A stretch of DNA of 64,000 bases, from contig WWBZ02000033.1 in NCBI GenBank assembly GCA_011503125.2, positions 62,001 through 126,000 of the forward strand, read 5' to 3'. Source of the DNA: Botryosphaeria dothidea. Taxonomy: Eukaryota; Ascomycota; Dothideomycetes; Botryosphaeriales; Botryosphaeriaceae. Numbering within the stretch: the first letter of the stretch is position 1; each line of letters begins with the position of its first letter. The position numbers and the translations under genes are program-made. The notes beneath the pieces were generated by a model. That model saw only the letters and a list, made by a program, of their open reading frames with translations, was not told where the DNA came from and did not search any database. Below are positions 1 to 12,104 of this stretch, piece by piece.

Positions 1-2786
1 GCCGGGTCTATAGAGATACCGTCTAGAGAGATAACGAAGCTAAGAAACGTAGTTAAAGTCGTATAGAAGTCGTATTTTTCGCCTTTTACGTATAGGCCTG
101 CTTTACGAAGTTTTTCGAGAACTAATTAGACGTATTCGTAGTACTCCTCTTCTATTTCCGAGTAGATAAGGATATTATCTAAGTAGACGACGTACTAGCG
201 GTCGAGATATTTACGTAGTATATCGTTAACGAATTATTAGTAGGTAGTAGGCGTATTCGTAAGGCTAAAGAGTATAATAAGGTACTCGTATAGGCTATAG
301 CGAGTCCTAAAGGCGGTTAAATATTCGGAGCCTTCCTTAATCCGGATAAGGTTATAAGTACCGCGAAGGTCGAGTCGAGTAAAAATACGAGAGCCTTAAA
401 GTTAACGGAGAGTCTCGTTAATTAAGGGGAGTAAATAACGGTTCTTTTTCGTAATACCGTTTAGTTCGCGATAATCTATATAAAAACGAAGGCCGCTACT
501 TAGTTTCTTAATAAAGAGAATAGGGAACGTAGAGGATAAGGATAAGGGCCGAATAAAACCTTTCTTAAGGTTCTTATTAAGATATTCGCGTAGAGCCTTA
601 AGCTCTAAATCGGATATTAAGTAGAGAGGACCGAATAGGGGTTTCTTGCCCTCTTCTAGCGAAATTTTATAATTAATATATCGATATAGGGGAAGCTTAT
701 CGGCCTCTTTCTTAGTAAAGAAAGGAAGAAGGTAGTAAAATCGAGCCGGGATTCGTGAGCGGAGGGTTTCGAGTTCTTATTCCGGGGTTTATTATTCCGT
801 TTTTTTAAGGCTTTTAAGGTGTTCTTAGATTTCCTTAATTAATACGGTATAGATCCTAGTCTTATCTCGTTAGATATAGCGGGTAAGAGCGGCGTAGGAT
901 ACCGTAGCGTAAGAGATCGAAGGCGGATTAGGAGGCGTAATCGTAGGTTATCGAGTAGGTAAGTAATTTACTTAGTAGAAAGGAGAAGCGAAGGTAATAG
1001 TATTCCTTAACTAGAGAATCTATAGATCGTATCTTTCTAGCTAAGGTTTTCTAAGAATAATAGAATATTAACTAAGCTTAGTTACCTAAAAGGTAAGAAG
1101 TTCTTAGTATTAATTAATATCGAGTTAAAGATCGGCTTTATAAGTAATCTACCTAGCTATAGATCTATTAGCTAGCTCGAGGAATTTAGATTATATTTTT
1201 TAACGAGTAGGGAGCGAGTATTCCTTAATAAAAGTATTATCTATAAATAAGGACGAAGTACTAGAGTCTAGTATAGACGAGGTTTCGATTATATTATTAA
1301 CTACTAACTTAAGAATAAGGAGTAGGCGTTTTCCGAGATTAATAGCGCGTGGTTTCGAGGTACGAGGTTCGGGGGGTAAAAATAAGAGTATTCCGAGGTT
1401 CGAAGATAAAGAAGCAAGAATAGAGAATTAATTTAAAGTAGAAAGTAGCGGGGGGCTAGGTAGGTGCCGGGTACTACCTAGCCTTCTACGTTTTTTAATA
1501 CGTAGAGAACTAAAGCCGTAGGAGGAGTTATAAGAGTCGAGGTTTTAGAGACGAGTAGACTTATTACTAGTAGCGAGGTGGGCGGAGAGGGTATAGTTAT
1601 AGTCGAATTAAGGTTTAGACCCTTTAAACCCCTTAGACCCTTTACCTTAGGGCACTTACGTACCTAGTAGTTCGGATTACTATAGTAAGCGTAGAGATTA
1701 TTAGCTCTTCGGTACGCTTTTCGAGTAGAGGCATCTAGTTCTATAGGTTTACTTTAGAGAATCGAGGTTAGCGCGGGAGACGAGGATCGAGGGGTAGCTA
1801 GTATAGAGAGAGGAGTCGAGGTAGGGGTACGAGTTACGGGTGTCTTTTTCTTAATTATTCGAGTATAGAGTTAGTTATCTAACGTAATGTAGGTTTTAGC
1901 GAACTTTTCGAATTCTAGTAGTATAGAACGTCTAATAAGAAGATTCTTAAGGTTCTCCTTAAGGCTAAGGCGGAAGTAGTAAATCTTTACTACGTTTTCC
2001 TTCTAACTAAGAGTCGTAATAAGCGAGAGAAACCGTAAGTAGTAAGCCGAGTAGAACTTATCTTATTTAAGCGCGAGGAGGGATCGTTTAGCCGTTACGT
2101 AAGTATTAGAATTATTAAATACGGCCTTAAGAGCTTAGTAGAAGACCTTATAATTATTAAAGTCTACGGAACCGTTCGAAGTAGAGACGTAAGGGGCAAA
2201 CTAAGTATAAGCCGTATCGCGAAGATATAACCTAGCGTAGGTAATCTTAGCTATATCCGTTATAAAAGTAGATAGGTCCGAGGTAAATTTAAGTTAAAGT
2301 TGCGTAGCGAAGTTCTAGAATCGAGTGCGTTCTTCTTTAAAGGGTTCTAGATCCGATATCTTAGAGATGCGGGGACGTAGGGTTTCTAAAGAAGATACCG
2401 TAGACGTAGTAGCCGGCGTGTTAGTAGGGAGGTTTAGGGCTAGTAGTTAGAGTCGGGCGAAGGCTTTATCTTAGCTAAAACCGTAGTAGTAAAAGATATA
2501 AGTAACTTAGGCGTTCGTAGCATTCTTAGAGATAGCTAGTAAATCGATATCGGATCTTAGGTAAGATTATCTTCCTCTAGCGTATACCTAGCTAAGGGTA
2601 ACGCGTAGAGAAACCGAGATATCTTTAGAGAAGATAGAACGAGCGTTAATAGGAGTAGGGACTTAATTAAGGACTTAGAAGAGCGTATCCTAAGAATTAG
2701 AAGGTATAGTTCTATTAACTATTTTAGGGATTATAGTCTAGGGCTTCGGCGAGAGCTTTAGGCCTACTAGAGAGAGTCTAGTAAAA
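1..2786 (-). pseudogene. Ty3/gypsy retrotransposon internal region (gag-pol), RIP-killed, cut by window edge
   Basis: Read on the minus strand downstream of the LTR at 2787-3173. Gag lies at about 2700-1500 and ends in a CCHC zinc knuckle near 1705-1647, whose first two Cys and its His now read Tyr (spacing Y-x2-Y-x4-Y-x4-C). An aspartic-protease-like DSSTS, replacing the usual DSGAS, follows near 1280. Reverse transcriptase starts near 700 and includes FIKKLSSGLRFYIDYREL. Its catalytic box reads YLDN near 190-170, with the second Asp changed to Asn by a G-to-A change on the coding strand. Order (gag, protease, RT) and motifs are those of Ty3/gypsy. Many in-frame stops sit where Trp or Gln is expected, and CA/TG are almost absent. 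RNase H and integrase would lie outside the window. Confidence 0.85.
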
Positions 2787-3173
2787 TATAATAAACGGAC
2801 CTTAGAGGGGGGGCGGAGAGACGAGGTAACGAAGCCGGTAAAGGTAGTAGGGGTAAAATAATACCGAAGTATAAGGGTGTAGTTTAAAGAGCGAGGGTAC
2901 GAGATGCGAGAGACGAGGGGCGAGAGACGAGAGGCGAGGGACGAGGGACGAGGGAGGTAAGCAAGGTCTAATTTAAGGCGTACCAAGTTATACGCGAGAA
3001 ATACTTATTATTAGACTAAAGAACTAACTATAAAGTAGAGGGGCGAGCTTTATATATATAAAGAACGAACTAAAATACTAGCTTCCTAATTTATAAGTAG
3101 GTAAGTCTAGATCTAGATTTTAAATTAACGAAGGTAAATAAGTAAGGGGTCTATATAAGCCACGTTTATAATA
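2787..3173 (-). mobile_element. Gypsy LTR (387 bp), 5' LTR of the element at 1-2786; start of W1
   Basis: On the minus strand it begins TATTATAAACGTGG at 3173 and ends CGTTTATTATA at 2787. These are the RIP forms of the TGTTATAAACG and CATTACA ends of the less mutated copy at 24129-24500. It contains a C/T-rich minisatellite with a CTCGTCC-type heptamer at about 2880-2955. It looks identical to the LTR at 35493-35879, exactly 32706 bp away. The spurious 82-codon frame over it is not a gene. Confidence 0.85.
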
Positions 3174-3293
3174 GGTTTTTACTAGGCGATAAGATTTTCT
3201 CTCTCGAGTAAAATAACTATAGATAGCTAGCCCCGTATAGACCCGTAAGAAAGCTATATTAGAAAGAAATAAATTTATCTATCTATCTATATA
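3174..3293 (+). mobile_element. 3' scrap of a LINE (copy D)
   Basis: About 120 bp matching the 3' end of the other LINEs here. It ends in AAATTTATCTATCTATCTAT, the shared (TCTA)n tail. Its upstream part is cut off by the gypsy LTR, so the gypsy element inserted into this LINE. The same scrap is at 34986-35105 (minus) and 35880-35999 (plus). Confidence 0.7.
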
Positions 3294-4104
3294 GAATAGT
3301 CCCTCTTTTTAAAGCTACTTCTTTATTAAAGAGAACTAGTCGTTTTTATTATTATAAAAGAGAACCGGAATAGAGCGACGCTTAGCGAAGTCTTATAAAG
3401 ATATAGCGAAGAAGAAGATATATTTCGAAATAAAGTAATTAAAAGAGTTATAAACGTAGTAAAATAAGTATATTACGGTTAATCGGGTCTAGGCTATTAG
3501 ACTTAAAAGTTAGAGTAAAGAGTTATTAAAGCGAAATAGTAAGATACTATAGTCCGGTAAGTTAAGCGTTTATCGAATTTTTAATTAAATCGTCTACTTC
3601 TCTTAAGATATAAATAGATAATAAGATAGCTATTTCTTTTAGCGTAAGCCTAGGCCTTAGACGATAGCTTTCTAAAATATACTTATTTCTTCTTTTAACG
3701 GAGACCGTATCTAGCTACTAGTATTAGATTACTTATAGATTAACTATAGAGGTAATACGTCTTTTTATAGACGAATATAGAATTCTATATCTAGCGGGAA
3801 CTCTCTAAACTTAGATATATAAATCCGGGCTTATAATCTTTTAAGTAAAGTATATATTTATTAACGGTTATATAGTATAGTAGTAGGTATTAAAATAGTC
3901 TATAGTAAGAAGTTTAATTTTTTTATCTATTAGCCGTATACGGAAGATATATATATATATTACGTACTATACTAAACTCTAATTAGTCTTCGCTAATCGA
4001 ATTCTTCTTAGTATTAGCTTCTCTTTAGATATAGAGCTTAAAAGCTAACTCGCTTAGTTAGCTAAAATCTATCTAGATATAGTAGCTCTTAGACTATTTA
4101 TTTA
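3294..4104. other. Unidentified RIP-mutated block Y (about 811 bp)
   Basis: A block between the LINE D tail and a LINE B fragment, present also at 34175-34985 and 36000-36810. It is AT-rich and lacks CA/TG. One plus-strand frame reads as broken stretches of plausible protein in the middle of the block, with stops at positions typical of RIP, but I recognise no domain. It may be the remains of a DNA transposon or a RIP-mutated host gene. Confidence 0.5.
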
Positions 4105-4189
4105 ATAGTTAATAATATAGCCGTAGGCCTAGTACTTAAAATACTAAGTTACTATAAAGACTACGTTATAGTACTACGCTATATATATA
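4105..4189 (-). mobile_element. LINE B fragment, with 15-bp target duplication of LINE C
   Basis: Matches the ORF1 zinc-knuckle region of the LINE family (compare 16140-16210 on the minus strand). The last 15 bases, TACGCTATATATATA at 4175-4189, are repeated at 9333-9347 on the other side of LINE C. LINE C therefore inserted into LINE B. Confidence 0.7.
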
Positions 4190-7100
4190 GATAAATAGAT
4201 AAATTTATTTCTTCTCGATATAGCTTTTTTACGGGTCTATACGGGGCTAGCTATCTATTATTATTTTATACGAGAAAGAAAACCTTTTTACCTAGTAAAA
4301 CCTCTTCTCTCTTTCTAGATATACTATTCTATACTAGTTCTATTTTTTCTTCTTACCGGTAGCGGCTACTATAGTAGCTCTATATTTATCTACTAGACTT
4401 ATCTCTTTAGTTCTTATTCTCGTAGTTATTTAAGTTTTAGTAGTTTTAGTAGTCTTAGTAGTTCTTCTAGTTTCTCTTTTTAATTACTCTTCTAGATTAG
4501 TTCTCTTACTAGATTAAATTACTTAAGTAGCTCTAGGCGTAAGAACTAGTCTATCGCTACTTTAATCTCCTTCTTCGTTAAAGAAAGAAAATAGTAGTTT
4601 ATAGTTCCTATCTTTTAGAGTATCTATATTCTACTCTATTAGAAGTCGAGGTAGAAGAGAAGAATATACTTTAGAATTTATCTATACTAGCTATATAGAT
4701 AGATAGAGCTAAGGTACTTTAGTATCTTACGCCTAGAAAGAAAGTTCTTTAGTTTAATATACTCTATACGTAGTAGAGTAGTAAATATACTCTATAGCTT
4801 AGATAGTTTACTATAGATTTATCTAATTTTCGGGTTCTACTATATACTTTAGGCTACTAGCTTATCTTACTTTTCTTAGCTAGTAAACTTTATCTATCTC
4901 TTCTTCTACTTATTTCTATATACTATATATAGTCTTATTTACTCTAGAAGACTTTAGTAGATAGAGAAATAGTAGTAAAAGAGGAAGTTTATCTTTTTCC
5001 TAAGTAGAGATCTTCTAGCTAGGCTAGCGGTATCTCTAGTACTTAGAATAGCTCTAGCTATCTATTTAATACTTTAGTAAGTTTTCTCTACTACTACTAT
5101 AACTAGACTATCTCTAGCTCTAATAGTTTAGACTAGTACTAGTTTATTTAGATATAATAAGAGTAGAAGAATCTCCGTCTTATACTCTAAGATTTATATA
5201 CTAGTTAACTTATACGCTTCTAAGATAGTACGTAGATACTAGTTTTAGATCTTCTATAGTAGCTAGATAGCTATTTTTCTCTACTCTAGAATCTTCTTCG
5301 AGATATACTATACTCTATAGCTATAAGTAAGAGCTAGTCTTACTACGGCCGTATAGATATAGCGGGCTTTAATAAATAAGGCTCTCTAGATAGATACTAT
5401 AAGTTAGAAGAGAGATATATACTATTTAATTATCTTAGCTTCTATTTTTCTAATATAGAGTCTCTATCTAAGCTTATTATCTACGTAGATTTTTAGAATC
5501 TTTATCGTAGGCTCTAGGTATCTAGTAAATCTAGAGATACGGATATCTACTACTATATTAAATCTCCTTAGCTTTCTTATAAAGTAAATAAGATAGTATT
5601 TATCTAGCGAGAACGCTAACCCGTAGATAACTACCTAGTACTCGTAAACTTAGTATACTTCCTCTAGTATCCTATAGTTTTATTCTATAGATCTACTAAA
5701 GACTAGAATATTAGTATTATCGATAAATCTAAGAAGAAAGATATTACTTCTATATAACTATATAAGTAAATTAGAAATAAAGAATAGGTAGAGGATTAGA
5801 AATAGGAAGAATTTCTAGGGAATTCTAGTTAAGATCTAGATTAGCGGGCTAGTAAAGTCTCTAAAAGATAGCTAAGTAGTTCGGTTCTATAGAAAGGAGT
5901 ACGTAAATCTTTCTATCTATTCGGGAAGCCTCGCTATTCTTATATTATAGAGGAGTCTCTTATAGAATATATAATTATATATCTCTAAGATATCTAGGCT
6001 AAGAACTAAGGCTACTAGTCTAGGATCTTATACCTAGATAGTATAGATCTATTCCGTAAATAAGTTAAGAGCTACTACTACTAATCTATTTTTTTTAGCT
6101 TTTATCTATATATCGGGAAGTAGTTTATAGACTTTAGTCGCTTAGAAGATCCGATTTACTATAATTCTCTTAAGTAGCTTTCCTAGCGTATTAAGTAAAG
6201 TAATTAGTCTAAATAACTTAGCTTTAGTATAGTTATTCCTCTATAGTTTCCTTATAACTACGATAATAGAGCTTTTAAACTATTTAGAGTAGTATCTAAG
6301 TACGAGATATTCTTAGAAGAGCCTAGTAAGTAGTCCGCTTAGTATCTAAGCGTACTACTTTAGAAATTTATTAATAATCTTATCTAGGCCTAATATTTTA
6401 TCTAGAGAAAGCTTCTTAATAGTATAAAGAACCTACTCTTCGGTAACGCCTTAGAGAATCTCTACTAGCTTTAGGTATATATATCTATCTAGGTCTAAGA
6501 GGTCGGTAGCTCTAGAAGAAGAAAAGAACTAGTTACTAAGAATTTCTATCTTAGCTAGATTATTATAGTATAATTATCTATTTACTTTTTAGAGAGATAG
6601 GAACTAGAATAGAGCTAGTAGTTCTTATACTTTTATTCTTACCTACTTTAAGAGCTTCTAAAGTATAGATAGGTCTAAGATAATTTTAGCTACTATTCTA
6701 CGCTATACTTTTATTCTATTTCTTTTAATCTATCTCTTCTTACTATTAGTAATAGTTTAGTAAACTATCTAGTCCTTCTCTCTCTCTATAGCTATCTACT
6801 TTCTTCTAGCTACTCTAGCCTAGTATACTAGGTCCGAATACTCTTTTATCTATTATATAGAGGTCTAGAGCGAGGGTCTCGCTACTAGAATAGTCTTCTA
6901 GATTATTCTTTAGATAGCCTCCTAGAGTAGTATAATAAAATAATTTAAATCTACTTTAGTATTAAGAGAGACTACTTTAAGGTATTTAAGCTTTAATTAG
7001 AATATATTATTAGTTCTCTTCTAGTCTACTTTCTTCTACTAAAATCTTAGGAGGCGTAGTTTTATAAGAGTAAGAGAAAAATCGAGTATAGTAAGAATAG

Positions 7101-9332
7101 GTAGGTAGTTAGAAGATAATTTAAGCTTCTAACTAACTCCGTAACTAAGAATTCTCTTTTCTAGCTACTATATAGTAAAGATAAGGTTTAGAGTACTCTC
7201 GCTACTACTCTCTCTTCTCGTAATAGTATCTCTTAGAAGAGCTAGATTAAGATTAGCTATAATAGCTATTTCGATAAGATTATCTATAAGAGTATAGTAT
7301 CTTAAAGTAGTTATACTCTTTTAAATAGAATAGTAAAGATTAAAGTCTTCTAAGAGAATATACTCTTCTAGTTTTTTAAGAACTTCTAGAAGAAGAGATA
7401 AAGTTTCTAAAGCTATACTAGTATAGAAGGCTAGTAGAAGATTATAGTAGTTATAAATATAGATTATACGTATCTTAGTAGTAATAGATAGTATAATAAA
7501 ATTTAGTAAGTAGGCTATTACTTATTAGAAGTTAAGAATAATAGCCTTACTTATAAAGAAGTAGGTTCTTACTACTCTCTTCTAAGGGAAAACTATATAG
7601 TAAATAGAGTATTTTACTATTATTTTAACTCTTAGGTTTCTCTAGAGTTTCTAGATAGCTAGAATATAGTAGATTCTTAGATTAATCTTCTTAAAGAACG
7701 GAAGTATTATCCTATTCTTACTCTTATAGACGTTATACTATATAATAGAAAGAGAGCCTATATCTAATATTAACTTTCTTTTATTTCTAAGTTAGACTAC
7801 GAGAGGGTTATTAGTATAGACTACGAGGAGGTAGAAGTTCTCGTAGGCTCTTTCCCCGAGATATACTAGAAGCTATTAAGTCCGGTAAACCGTATCTAGT
7901 TAGAAGGCGGAGGGCGGCTTAGGTTTCTTAGCCTATCTAGCTCTCTTTTAGTCGGCTTCTCTTTTCTAGACTTCTTTCTTAGCCTAACTATTAACTAGTT
8001 AGTTTAGGGCTATATCTTAGCCGTAGGGGTACCTTCTCTATATCTCTCTAATACCGCTAGGCGAGCCTTAGTAGCCTTAGTCTAACGGGCTCTACGCGTT
8101 AGATAGAAGTTACTCTAAGCCGTATACTCTTAGTTATAGTTTATATATTACGTCTTCTCTTTAGGATACTCGTAGATATTATATATCTTAGCGTACTAGT
8201 CGTATCTATTCTCTCTTCTATAGTAGATAGAGATATAGCTATAATTCTAGTACTTAAAGTACTAGATTACTATAAAGATTATACTATAGTACTCTACTAT
8301 ATAGAGAGTATAGTTACTAATAAGTTCTTTAGTAATAATCTAGTTAGCTACCTCGGGGTTTATAGTACTAAGAATAATAGCTAAGTACGTCTTTCTCTCT
8401 AAAAGCTTTTTTTTTAGCTAGACTAGCTTACTAATACGTAGTTCTAGATATAAAGATAGATTCTAATTCTAAAGAGTTTAGGCGGCCTAGAAGTTCTTAG
8501 TATTAATATCTTTAAGAAGAACGTTATAAACTAGTACTAAGTAGAGCTATTAGTTAGAATAGACTTTTCTATCTAGTTCTATAGTCTATTTCTAATTCTA
8601 AAGAAGAGCTACTCTAGTCTAAGTATTAGATATAAAGAGCTTAACGTTTCTACTAAAGAGCTTTTTAGCCGCTAGTACTTTTTTATAAGCTAGACTTTTC
8701 TCTATTTAGATCTTTTTAATAATAGCCTCGTTAGTAAGGTTAGTAACCTCTTATTTATTAGTTTTATCTAAAAAGTATAGAGTAAGCTTAGTAGTAGTTA
8801 AGGAGGTAGAGGGCTTTAGAACTACTCGGGCTATAATATTAGTCTAGCTAGATACTACGGGCGTAGAAGTAGTCTAAAGTTAGCTAACTATCTTCTAAAT
8901 CTACTAAATCTTTTTAAAGATATCTTTAAGACCTAGCTTCTTAGTAGTCGTCTTTTAGTAGATAATAATATAATTCTAGAAGATTATCTTAGTAATATCG
9001 AGAAAATTTTTTATCTAGCTAGAGAGAATTAAAGAGAGGCTAGTAGATACTTATAGAGCTTAGAAGAGAGTATCTACTATTTTTAAGACTTTTTTAACGT
9101 ATTCTACGCTATACTAAGTATTCTATAGTTTATTAGAGATACGCTATAGTTAGATAGAGATAGTTACTAAAGAAGACTATTCGCTTCTTTTTATAACTTC
9201 TATATTAACTATAACGCGGCTATAGCTACTCTAAGTAGTATTTTAAATCTCGCTAGACCTAGAAAAGTCTTTAGAGCCCTCTTCCGGCGCCGTAGCTTAG
9301 AATTAATTTTTTAGCGTAGTTATATTCTAGTA
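4190..9332 (-). mobile_element. LINE C, copy 1 (5143 bp), Tad/I-like non-LTR retrotransposon, RIP-killed
   Basis: Full-length minus-strand LINE flanked by a 15-bp target duplication (4175-4189, 9333-9347). Its 3' end at 4190 carries the (TAGA/TCTA)n tail and its 5' end near 9330 the family start (a GCTACGGCGCCGG motif on the minus strand). ORF1 (C-terminal CCHC knuckles near 8270-8110) is followed by ORF2 with AP-endonuclease (about 7780-7350) and reverse transcriptase (about 6500-5500). The RT box F-V-D-D is destroyed by RIP, and stops fill all frames. The same insertion is at 28947-34089, 36896-42055 and, cut by the edge, 61741-64000. It differs from the W2 and W3 copies by scattered C/T and G/A changes. 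Confidence 0.85.
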
Positions 9333-9570
9333 TACGCTATATATATAGTAAAGTTAATAATAAGTCTCTTATTAATAATCTAGTTAGTAGTTTCGAAGTT
9401 TATAGTATTAAGAATAATAGCTAAGTAAGTTTTCTTCTCTAGAAGCTTCTTCTTTAGCTAGACTAGCTTACTAATACGTAATTCTAAATATAGAGATAGA
9501 TTCTACTTTTAGATAGTTTAGATAGCTTAGAGGTCTATAGTATTAAATTCTTCTCGAGGAACGTTATATA
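9333..9570 (-). mobile_element. LINE B fragment between LINE C and the SINE
   Basis: Continues LINE B across the LINE C insertion. Its left end is the LINE C target duplication (9333-9347) and its right end, 9560-9570 (AACGTTATATA), is the SINE target duplication. It corresponds to the ORF1 part of LINE A at about 16200-16440. In W1 the rest of LINE B, beyond the SINE, is missing. Confidence 0.7.
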
Positions 9571-10091
9571 GATAGATAGATAGATAAATTTAATTAAGCT
9601 AATTTAGCTTCCTAAAGAGTCTATATAGCTATAGCTATTTATAAGGATATATATAGAAGAAGAAACCGTAGCTACTTTCTTAGGATAGCCCGTATAAAAA
9701 CCTTCTCTATCTATAATAGTAGTATCCGTAGATACTCTATTTAGTATAGTTTTTTTCTATATATCGGTAGTAGTATCTAAAGTAGGAAGAGTAGCTAAGA
9801 GAGAGAAACTATAGAGAGAGATAACTATAAATCTTAAGACTAAGCCGTAAGAAGTTCCGGCTTACCTATTTATAAGCGCTAGTAAAGCGCTCTTAAAATT
9901 TATTTTTAGAAGCGCCTAGCTAGCCCTTCTCCCCCTTATTACCGCTAGAGAGAACGCGGGTACGTATACTTTTAACGTAGGACGTATATACCACGAGTAG
10001 GTAAGCGGTCTAAGATTCGAACTTAGAATCTATACTACTCTAGAAAGGCTAGGTTACCGTAGAAGTATACCCTACTAATATACTACCCCGC
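9571..10091 (-). mobile_element. tRNA-headed SINE, W1 copy (521 bp)
   Basis: Minus-strand copy of the SINE described at 28092-28708. The tRNA-like head is at 10091-10005 (GCGGGGTAGTATATTAG start, T-loop TTCGAAT) and the (TAGA)n tail at 9571-9590. It has one copy of the internal segment that is duplicated in W2. Its 5' end is the exact end of similarity between W1 and W2; six bases further the copia LTR begins. Confidence 0.6.
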
Positions 10092-10097
10092 TATTTA

Positions 10098-10231
10098 TAT
10101 CTAATAGTTATATATTTAAGCTATCGTAGTTACTACCTTTAGAAATTAGAGTCTTCTATATCTTTATTTTCTTTCCCTAGGCACGTAAGAATATACTACG
10201 TATTTAGTAAATTCCCGAGAGAACTATAATA
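10098..10231 (+). mobile_element. Ty1/copia 5' LTR (134 bp)
   Basis: Starts TATCTAATAGTTATATA and ends ACTATAATA (RIP forms of TG...CA). It matches the 134-bp LTR at 20372-20505 with a few C/T and G/A differences. It is followed at once by GTTATAAGCCCGG, which resembles a tRNA primer-binding site. No clear 5-bp target duplication: ATTTA before, ATTAC after the 3' LTR. Confidence 0.8.
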
Positions 10232-12104
10232 GTTATAAGCCCGGATTACGTACTCTTTTACGTATACTTATTCTATACCTAGTATAGCCTCTTTTATTTT
10301 TATCTATTAGACTCTTTTAGTACGGCTAGAACCTTATTCCTAGCCTTAATAATAATATTATCTTAACCTTCTACGATAAGTTCCTTAATAACTAGAGCTA
10401 TTTTAGCTAAGCCTTTAGACTAAGATAATTAGCTATACCTAGTTAAGTCCCGCGCCGAGTCTCTAAAGATCTAGAATCTTATTAACCTAGATATTTAATC
10501 TAAACTAGTATAACCGGTTAAGCTAACTATATCTATCTTTTAAGTTAACGATAACGGTAATCTTACTACGGATAAGAACGTCTTTACTATCTATAACGCT
10601 AAGTACCGTAACGATCTTTCTAACTATAATATCTATCGGAAAGTAATTATAGACCTAACTACCTATATTTAGAAGTTAATCTTAGTTAACCTTCTTACGT
10701 ATATTACGGATAAGTCTTCGTACTTATAGAATTTTCTTTAGATACTTAGATAACGTCTAGTACTAACGGACGCTACTAGAACCCTAGAGCTTAAATAATA
10801 ATATTAGAACCTTCGGGTTACTCTAAAAACCTAGGAAATCGAGTCTTAGATTTAATAATAGAAACGGCTCTATTCTAGAGCTAAGGCTTAGAATCTCGCG
10901 GAAGTTTAAGAGTCTAAGCCCGTATAAGACTTTCTCTTAGCTATTAAGCCTATTTTCTCTTATTTCGCTAACTATTAGAAGCTATCTATACTTAACGATA
11001 ATATAGAACTAGATTTCTATATAATTACGGAGAAATTTCGGTAATACGTACGCCTAAATAAGCTCGTTAATTCTAAGCTAATTAAGGAAAGCTATATAGC
11101 CTTTACTACTATACTTAGCGGAAAAGATTAGATAGAAAACTAGCGAAAACTACTATCTTAATATTTATACGGAAGAAAGAAATACTTTATAGACTATAGG
11201 TATTTTAATCTAAAGATTAGGCCTTCTAGCTAGAAGCCTAAAAAGAATACTTAAGAAAAAGTAGACGAATTTCTATAAAATTTAAAAAATAAGAAATAGA
11301 TTTAATAAGTGCTTACTAAATAGAAAGCTTATTAATAACGTTAACGATCTTAAATCTAAGTAAAGAAGAAGAATTAACTTAAGAATTTAGCTAAGAATTA
11401 AGACGTAGAAGTATTTATAGTAATCTATTAAACCTATTTAGTAGGTACTCTAGCGATTAACTATAGCCTACGAAGCTTCTAGATACTCGATTCTAGTACT
11501 AATATCTATATTTATAATAATCTTAATTACTTTACTAAAACGCGAAATATAGATTCTTAGAATAAGCTTCTTATAGATAACTAGATTCTTTAAATAGAGT
11601 TATTTAGCACCTATAAGTTACGCGTTTAAACCCCTACTAGGACGGGTATTATAACCCTTCTAAATACGGCCTATATTCCGACCTTTCTTACTAATCTTAT
11701 ATTTCTTAAACTACTCTTAGCTAAGAAGGTATACTAAAATACTAGGCGAATACGTCTAGTACGGGATAATTAAGATCTTTATCTTATTATACTAAATAAG
11801 GGCTAATTCTTACTTTAAGATAATACCGTAGAAACACCTTAAGCGTATACTAGTACTCGATTTAAACCGGCTATTAAACGAGCCTCTTCGGCTTAATAGT
11901 ACTAGATTCTTATCTATACTAGATCTAAGATAATTAACTAAATTTCTAAGGCTCTCGATAGAGCTAAACTTATCTCTTAATCGAACCTAGCTCTAGTTAT
12001 CTAAGAATACGAGACCTATACCCTATTAAAGACTTATAAAATTATCTCGAAAAGCTCTAATTAGGAGGAACTAAATACTAAACTTTTCTAGAGAATTATA
12101 TATA

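Noticed and set aside
2738..2986. 82-codon minus-strand frame (also 35474-35692 and frames at 20756-20978, 24421-24615 and mirrors)
   Set aside because: It lies in the LTR minisatellite; the low-complexity Pro/Ser/Leu product reflects the heptamer repeat.
3285..3295. TCTA/TAGA microsatellites as independent loci
   Set aside because: They are the 3' tails of the LINEs and the SINE.
10093..10097. Target duplication of the copia element
   Set aside because: ATTTA before the 5' LTR and ATTAC after the 3' LTR do not match convincingly.
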